7,450 nucleotides of DNA from Hyphomicrobiales bacterium (GTDB taxonomy: Bacteria > Pseudomonadota > Alphaproteobacteria > Rhizobiales > Beijerinckiaceae), in the NCBI GenBank assembly GCA_015655535.1, contig JAATEW010000301.1, positions 1 through 7,450 on the forward strand. The letters are read 5' to 3'. Shown here in pieces: positions 3,813 to 7,450 of the stretch. The position numbers and the translations under genes were made by a program. The notes under the pieces were generated by a model. That model was not told where the DNA came from. It saw only the letters and a list, made by a program, of their open reading frames with translations, and ran no database searches. Every line of letters begins with the position of its first letter. The stretch's first letter is position 1.

Positions 3813-6230
3813 CTATGCCATTTTGAGATGATGGAATATGGCTGCCCGCACGGTATCCAGAACGAATGTGAAGACGAATGCGGCGGCGAGAATGCTTGCG
3901 ACGAGAGGAACAGGCAAGGGCTCCATGAGAATTCCGCCAATGGCAAGCCCGCCGATGATCGAAACGTCGAGGCAAGACGACGCTACCATCCAAAGGCTCG
4001 GACGCGAACTCCACAGACGCCGGCGCTCGCGGACCGCATAAAACACGGCCTGGCCGCTGAACACCGAGGTCACGGCCGCCAATGTTCTCAATCCCTCCAT
4101 ATCAAGGCCCAGCCGGAACTTGCCGATGGCGAGCACGCTGATGCAGAAGAGGAGATTGCACGTCCCGAGAATGATCGCGGCGAGGGTCAGATGATCGATG
4201 CGCCACGCGTTGGGCTTTGCCGACGGCCGCACATTGTCCGTCGTGGATGACAAGGCAAGGAAATCGGTGGCGGCCATCATGATGACCATCAGCATCTGCG
4301 TCAGAATCGCATGGCCCGTCATGATGAGCCCGGCGGTCAGAAACAGCATCTGATCCATTTTGCGCGTCACCGACCGCAGCGCATAGGTGAGGATGCGTTG
4401 GAAGGCGACCCGGCCTTCCTTGACGGCGGCGACGATGCCGCCAAGGCCGGGCTCGGTCAAAACGATACCGGCTGCCGATTTGGCGACATCGGTCGCGGTC
4501 GAGACGGCGATGCCCATCTGGGCCTGACGCAGCGCCGGCGCGTCATTGGCGCCGTCGCCGCACATGCCGACCGTATGGCCTGCCTTCTGAAAGATTTTGA
4601 CGATGCGGAATTTATCTTCCGGAAAGACGCCGGCGAAGACGGCGAATTCGTCCGGCCGCATCGTCTCGGGCATTGGGCCCGGCGGACAAACGGGGCCGTC
4701 AAGTCCGACGGCCCGCGCGACGACTTCCGCCGTCCTGGGCGCGTCGCCGGTCAGCATGATCGTCTCAACGCCCATCTCTTGCAGCTCGGCGATGAGGCCA
4801 GCGGAATCGGCGCGCGGCGGATCGCTCAGAGCGATGAATCCGGCAAGCTTCAATTCCGCTTCAGAGCCGCCACCCACGGCGAGAACACGGAAACCTTGCG
4901 CTTGCAACGCGTCGGCGGTTTTCGCGTCTAGCAGCGATGTTGCCGTCAGCTCGCTCAATTTGGCAAAGGCCCCTTTGACGGCACGAAGCGCGTGACCGTT
5001 TTCATCGACGCCTGTCGCTTCCGACATCTTATTCGTGGGATCGAAGGGCATGAAGCTCGTGAGCTTCGGCAGATTTTTTATGCCGACCTGCGCGGCGGCG
5101 GACCGGATCGCCGCGTCCACCGGGTCCTGGCCGCCGTCCGAACTCGCCAGCGCGGCAAAGGTCAGAACTTGTTCGACTGTGAAACCCGGCAGCGGGCTGA
5201 CCGTGGTCACGGCGAGTTCGTTGCGCGTCAGCGTGCCGGTCTTGTCGGCGCAGAGGACATCCATGGTCGCCGCTTCGTCGATCGCGGAAAGCCGCGTCGG
5301 CAGCACGCCGCGTTTCGCAAGCGCATGCGCGCTGAGCGTGCTTGCAAGGGTGAATGTCGCGGGAAGCGCCACGGGGATCGCCGCCAATATGGCGGTCAAT
5401 GTGAGCGGAATGATTTCGACAAGGGGCAGTTTGAAAGCGATCGCGCAGATCACCTGCAGCACCACGACGCCGCCGTCGAAAATGGCGAGATTGCGTACGA
5501 CACGCATCACGGCCTTTTCCTGCGTGCTTTGGGCATGAGCGGTGCGGACGAGTTCGGCCGTGCGTCCGAATTTGCTGCGGGGACCAGTCGCAGTCACCTT
5601 GGCGATGGCTTCGCCGCGGCGCACGAGCGCGCCCGCATAGGTCTGAAAATCGGCACCCGCTTCAAGCGGCAGAGATTCACCCGTGAGCATCGAATGGTCG
5701 AACAGGATGTTGCCCTTGATGACGGTGGCATCGGCGCCGACAATACTGCCCAGCGACAATTTGATCATGTCGTCCGGCACCAGTTCCGCCGTCGGAATCA
5801 TTTTCCAGACGCCATCGCGCAAGACCGAGGCGTTCAGGGCCAGTCTTGACTTCAAGGCATCGAGCGTCGCCTGGGCGCGGCTCTCCTGGAAAAAACCCAA
5901 GGCGGCGTTGAAGATCAAAAGCAGAGCGATGATGGCTGCTTCGACGTGATGGCCGAGGACAAGTTCGAAAAAGATCGCCGCCTCAAGCATCCAGGGAACC
6001 GGCGTCCAGAACTTAGCGGCGATCAAGCGCCAAGAGCGCGGGGCCGCATCCGGTATCGCATTCGGACCGAAGTCTTCGAGACGCCGGCGCGCCTCCTCAT
6101 CGCTGAGCCCTTCGGCCAGCGAGGCGCCTTCAGCCGCAGGCCGCTCAATGCTGCAAGGCTCTGAAATGGACGGCGATGCTTGTGCGCTTATCATGGGACA
6201 GCATGAACATGCCTTCCCATGAGCCTTCAT
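3813..6230 (-). CDS. P-type ATPase of the plasma-membrane H+-pump class (type IIIA)
   Basis: P-type ATPases pump cations across the inner membrane through a phospho-aspartate cycle. From ATG 6230 the protein has 805 residues. Motifs: TGES (183-186, actuator), PVALP (286-290, M4), DKTGTLT (329-335, phosphorylated D329), KGA (419-421, nucleotide site), SDPPR (469-473), TGD (494-496) and GDGANDAP (558-565, hinge). N108 in M2 and D656 in M6 match by spacing the Asn and proton-binding Asp of plant AHA-type H+-ATPases, supporting H+ as substrate. The protein ends soon after the last membrane segment, so the plant-type C-terminal regulatory domain is missing. No Shine-Dalgarno is clear. ATG 6194 (codon 13) is an alternative start, and a palindrome covers codons 4-13. 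It lies 82 bases downstream of gyrB on the same strand. The exact ion remains an inference. Confidence 0.93.
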   Translation of the reverse strand: MKAHGKACSCCPMISAQASPSISEPCSIERPAAEGASLAEGLSDEEARRRLEDFGPNAIPDAAPRSWRLIAAKFWTPVPWMLEAAIFFELVLGHHVEAAIIALLLIFNAALGFFQESRAQATLDALKSRLALNASVLRDGVWKMIPTAELVPDDMIKLSLGSIVGADATVIKGNILFDHSMLTGESLPLEAGADFQTYAGALVRRGEAIAKVTATGPRSKFGRTAELVRTAHAQSTQEKAVMRVVRNLAIFDGGVVVLQVICAIAFKLPLVEIIPLTLTAILAAIPVALPATFTLASTLSAHALAKRGVLPTRLSAIDEAATMDVLCADKTGTLTRNELAVTTVSPLPGFTVEQVLTFAALASSDGGQDPVDAAIRSAAAQVGIKNLPKLTSFMPFDPTNKMSEATGVDENGHALRAVKGAFAKLSELTATSLLDAKTADALQAQGFRVLAVGGGSEAELKLAGFIALSDPPRADSAGLIAELQEMGVETIMLTGDAPRTAEVVARAVGLDGPVCPPGPMPETMRPDEFAVFAGVFPEDKFRIVKIFQKAGHTVGMCGDGANDAPALRQAQMGIAVSTATDVAKSAAGIVLTEPGLGGIVAAVKEGRVAFQRILTYALRSVTRKMDQMLFLTAGLIMTGHAILTQMLMVIMMAATDFLALSSTTDNVRPSAKPNAWRIDHLTLAAIILGTCNLLFCISVLAIGKFRLGLDMEGLRTLAAVTSVFSGQAVFYAVRERRRLWSSRPSLWMVASSCLDVSIIGGLAIGGILMEPLPVPLVASILAAAFVFTFVLDTVRAAIFHHLKMA
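6192..6221 (-). promoter_or_regulatory. 30-bp two-tier palindrome at the ATPase translation start
   Basis: CATGGGA (6192-6198) mirrors TCCCATG (6215-6221), and inside it GCATG (6201-6205) mirrors CATGC (6208-6212); only two positions on each side and a 2-base centre separate them. In the - strand RNA it forms a hairpin whose 3' arm contains the alternative start ATG 6194 and whose 5' arm contains the purine stretch GGGAAGG. If that ATG is the true start, the hairpin would hide both. Confidence 0.5.
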
Positions 6231-6312
6231 TGACCGCGATCAAGCATGCGCGCGCAGCCAGCTCACAAGCGCGTCAACGCGAAGCTGTCATCAGGACGTT
6301 TGAACGGCCAAG

Positions 6313-7450
6313 TTAAACGTCGAGATTGGCGACGCTCAGCGCATTTTCCTGGATGAATTCGCGCCGCGGTTCGACGATATCGCCCATCAGCTTGACGAAG
6401 ACATCGTCGGCTTCGTCGCCTTCCTTGATCTTGACCTGCAGCAGCGAGCGGGCATCGCGATCGAGCGTGGTTTCCCAGAGCTGCTCGGGGTTCATTTCGC
6501 CGAGGCCCTTATAGCGCTGCATCTGCGAAATGCCCTTTTGTCCCGCCACCATGACGGCTTCGAGGAGATCGCTCGGCCCAGCCGCCTGACGCTCGTCGCT
6601 TTTACTCACGAAAATCGCGGGCTCCGCGAAAACCTCACGCAAGGGGGCCGCATGCTCGTGAAGACGCCGCGCCTCGGCGGATGCGAGCAAGCCCGCGTCA
6701 AGGGTCGCCGCCTGCCGCACGCCACGCACTTCGCGGGTGAAGACATAGCCGCCATTGTCGACATGGCCTTCCCAGCCGCGCTCGGTCTCGTCGGCACCGC
6801 GGTCGAGACGCGCCGCGATCACTTGCGCAAAGTCAGCAGCGGCCTCTTCATCTTGCGCGCCGATCGGATGCAGCGCGCCGGCGATGGCCGCCTGTTCGAC
6901 GATCGAGCGGTCATAACGCGAATGGAAGCTTCCCAGCACTCTGCGGACGATCCGCGCTTCGTCGACTATGGCGCGAAGGTCGCTCCCCGCGCGCTCTTCG
7001 CCGGTGGCAAGACGCAGCACGGCGGAATCGAGCCCATTGTTGACGAGATAATCTTCGCGCGACTGCTCGTCCTTCAAATATTGCTCCGACGAGCCGCGCT
7101 TCACCTTATAAAGCGGCGGCTGCGCGATATAGAGATGGCCGCGCTCGATCACTTCCCGCATTTGCCGGAAGAAGAAAGTGAGCAGCAAAGTACGGATATG
7201 CGAGCCGTCGACATCGGCATCCGTCATGATGATGATCTTGTGATAGCGCAGCTTTGAAATGTTGAAATCGTCGCGGCCGATGCCGGTGCCGAGCGCCGTG
7301 ATCAGCGTGCCGATTTCCTGGCTGGAGAGCATTTTGTCGAAGCGGGCGCGTTCGACGTTGAGGATTTTGCCTTTCAACGGCAGCACAGCCTGATATTCGC
7401 GGTTGCGGCCCTGCTTGGCAGAGCCGCCGGCGGAATCGCCCTCGACGAGA
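6313..7450 (-). CDS. gyrB: DNA gyrase subunit B, C-terminal part (5' end outside window)
   Basis: GyrB is the ATPase subunit of DNA gyrase, which introduces negative supercoils. The last 378 residues are present, ending at TAA 6315-6313; the frame is open to the window edge, so the gene begins beyond it. The TOPRIM region is clear: EGDSAGGSAKQGR (window residues 3-15), with the first metal-binding Glu, and DADVDGSH (77-84). PLYKVKRG follows, then a long variable section, then QMQRYKGLGEMNPEQLWETT near the C-terminus. LRYHKIIIMTDADVDGSHIRTL and the YKVKRG segment fit GyrB and not ParE. The ATPase (GHKL) domain is off the edge. In the 82-base gap to the ATPase gene there is only a 4-bp GC hairpin without a U-run, so read-through into the ATPase gene is possible. 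Confidence 0.96.
   Translation of the reverse strand, partial: LVEGDSAGGSAKQGRNREYQAVLPLKGKILNVERARFDKMLSSQEIGTLITALGTGIGRDDFNISKLRYHKIIIMTDADVDGSHIRTLLLTFFFRQMREVIERGHLYIAQPPLYKVKRGSSEQYLKDEQSREDYLVNNGLDSAVLRLATGEERAGSDLRAIVDEARIVRRVLGSFHSRYDRSIVEQAAIAGALHPIGAQDEEAAADFAQVIAARLDRGADETERGWEGHVDNGGYVFTREVRGVRQAATLDAGLLASAEARRLHEHAAPLREVFAEPAIFVSKSDERQAAGPSDLLEAVMVAGQKGISQMQRYKGLGEMNPEQLWETTLDRDARSLLQVKIKEGDEADDVFVKLMGDIVEPRREFIQENALSVANLDV

Noticed and set aside
3366..3815. A 149-codon open frame continuing in phase beyond the ATPase TAG (including the 138-codon ORF 3782-3366)
   Set aside because: Codon use is unlike the neighbours, no motif is recognisable, and one chance in three of being in phase is not remarkable. 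There is no start with a good ribosome site.
1438..3815. TAG read as a sense codon in this organism, since two genes have open frames after TAG
   Set aside because: The extended rpmE frame itself ends at TAG exactly where L31 should end, and the sequence after the ATPase TAG does not look coding.
4992..5849. 285-codon + strand ORF opposite the ATPase
   Set aside because: Arg- and Gly-rich shadow frame of the ATPase with no motif of its own.
6231..6312. Promoter or terminator in the gap between gyrB and the ATPase gene
   Set aside because: A TTGACG-like hexamer and a CGCG/CGCG hairpin are present, but there is no -10 box at the right distance and no U-run.

Overview
The window looks like chromosomal DNA of a high-GC alphaproteobacterium, probably Hyphomicrobiales (Rhizobiales) and perhaps near the Beijerinckiaceae/Methylocystaceae. 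The grounds are the yidC-engB gene order, the sequence character of EngB and GyrB, and the cysteine-free L31. The genus is an inference and cannot be fixed from this sequence. Nothing looks like phage, CRISPR, an insertion sequence with a transposase, or an RNA gene.

Layout. On the + strand are the 3' end of yidC (1-383) and engB (580-1239). The remaining genes are on the - strand. In transcription order, right to left, they are the 3' part of gyrB (7450-6313), a P-type ATPase of the proton-pump class (6230-3813), a 561-base gap with no credible gene, a class-III PLP aminotransferase (3230-1791) and rpmE for ribosomal protein L31 (1668-1483). engB and rpmE converge.

Four copies of one REP-like repeat lie on either side of engB as two inverted pairs: 401-447 with 516-562, and 1282-1333 with 1370-1421. 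Each unit holds two hairpins. The second hairpin changes sequence from copy to copy but stays paired, so the structure appears to be what is conserved. The pair downstream of engB separates it from the convergent rpmE.

The oddest coding feature is rpmE. Its frame meets a TAG at codon 62, yet the same frame continues for 14 more codons of typical basic L31 tail before a second TAG. This is a nonsense mutation, a sequencing error or a naturally shortened L31. Upstream of rpmE are a good promoter candidate, then a GC hairpin with a U7 run, then a Shine-Dalgarno site, which resembles an attenuator-type leader.

The genes are mostly housekeeping: membrane protein insertion (YidC), ribosome assembly (EngB, L31) and DNA supercoiling (GyrB). 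The ATPase and the aminotransferase are the more specialised ones. The ATPase keeps the Asn and Asp expected of H+-ATPases of subgroup IIIA. The aminotransferase resembles the HpnO-type enzymes of aminobacteriohopanetriol synthesis, but that assignment is tentative. I found no convincing undescribed multi-gene system. The points worth a second look are the L31 stop, the repeat family, the palindromes at gene starts and the inverted repeat in the gene-free gap.
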